A stretch of DNA of 40,869 nucleotides. Source: SMWC01 sp963581225. Lineage in GTDB: Bacteria; Pseudomonadota; Gammaproteobacteria; Steroidobacterales; Rariloculaceae. The position numbers and the translations under genes are program-made. The notes under the pieces are model-generated. The model searched no databases. It had not been told where the DNA came from and was given only the letters and a program-made list of their open reading frames with translations. This document shows positions 40,690 to 40,869 of this stretch, in pieces. Every line of letters starts with the position of its first letter. Positions within the stretch are counted from its first letter, which is position 1. The stretch lies in the NCBI GenBank assembly GCA_963581225.1, contig CAUZMW010000004.1, positions 1-40,869 of the forward strand, read 5' to 3'.

Positions 40690-40869
40690 CTATTTATGCG
40701 GCGGCTCGACTAACGCGACGCCGATCATGGCATCGCGGCTAACGAGTGCAGCGAGTCCTGCTTCTGAGTAACGCTCCGTCCCCTCGGGGCGCTCGGGTAG
40801 CACGAGGTAGCGGATTTCAGCGCTGCTATCCCATACCCTCACCTCGGTAGATTCGGCCAGTTCCAGACC
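40690..40869 (-). CDS. Nitrile hydratase alpha subunit, C-terminal end only
   Basis: The last 59 codons before TAG. The text STEVRVWDSSAEIRYLVLPE and SEAGLAALVSRDAMIGVALV is the conserved C-terminus of nitrile hydratase (or thiocyanate hydrolase gamma) alpha-type subunits. The metal-binding claw with its three cysteines lies upstream, outside the window, so whether it is a Co or Fe enzyme cannot be told. The enzyme hydrates nitriles to amides in the cytoplasm. The beta subunit is presumably further upstream. Confidence 0.88.
   Translation of the reverse strand, partial: GLELAESTEVRVWDSSAEIRYLVLPERPEGTERYSEAGLAALVSRDAMIGVALVEPPHK

Overview
This window looks like a chromosomal segment of a Gammaproteobacterium. 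The evidence is the infC-rpmI-rplT-pheS-pheT-ihfA-merR order, a ttpC-like TonB motor cluster with DUF3450, long-form HisG, bifunctional HisB, and a fused aspartokinase/diaminopimelate decarboxylase (LysAC) of the kind I know from Xanthomonas and Xylella. A TrpR-family gene heading the his operon also fits the Xanthomonadales side of the class (Steroidobacterales or Woeseiales are equally possible). The sequence is moderately GC-rich, genes are tightly packed, and I saw no phage, IS or CRISPR.

Layout. 1-3836 (minus): a TonB energy-transduction operon (DUF3450, TtpC-like ExbB, ExbB, two ExbD, start of TonB). 3837-4588: long spacer holding candidate promoters, inverted repeats and, at its end, a classical attenuator with a leucine-rich leader peptide. 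4589-11237 (plus): ilvC-leuA-ilvE-leuC-leuD-leuB for valine, leucine and isoleucine. 11262-18455 (plus): a promoter with tandem operator-like repeats, a TrpR-family regulator, then hisG-D-C-B-H-A-F-E (no hisI). 18448-22980 (minus): lysAC and ilvD, with an attenuator-like leader in front of lysAC. 23353-31162 (minus): tRNA-Pro, merR-like gene, ihfA, pheT, pheS, rplT, rpmI, infC, tRNA-Val, uvrB. 31246-32703 (plus): a class I aminotransferase and tRNA-Asn. 33198-40869 (minus): an 11-gene run of mostly exported proteins (two NHL-repeat proteins, cupin, three DUF6152 proteins, two members of an unnamed family, metallo-beta-lactamase-fold protein) preceded by a nitrile hydratase accessory gene and the end of a nitrile hydratase alpha gene.

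How it works together. The first half concentrates amino-acid biosynthesis and shows three different control devices: leader-peptide attenuation for ilvC-leu, a self-encoded TrpR-family repressor for his, and a terminator/antiterminator leader for lysAC. Two genes appear to start with AUU or AUC codons (hisF and infC), which links hisF translation in principle to IF3. The last 7.7 kb is the least understood part: a conserved-looking export module of unknown substrate tied to a nitrile hydratase. It is the best candidate here for an undescribed system.
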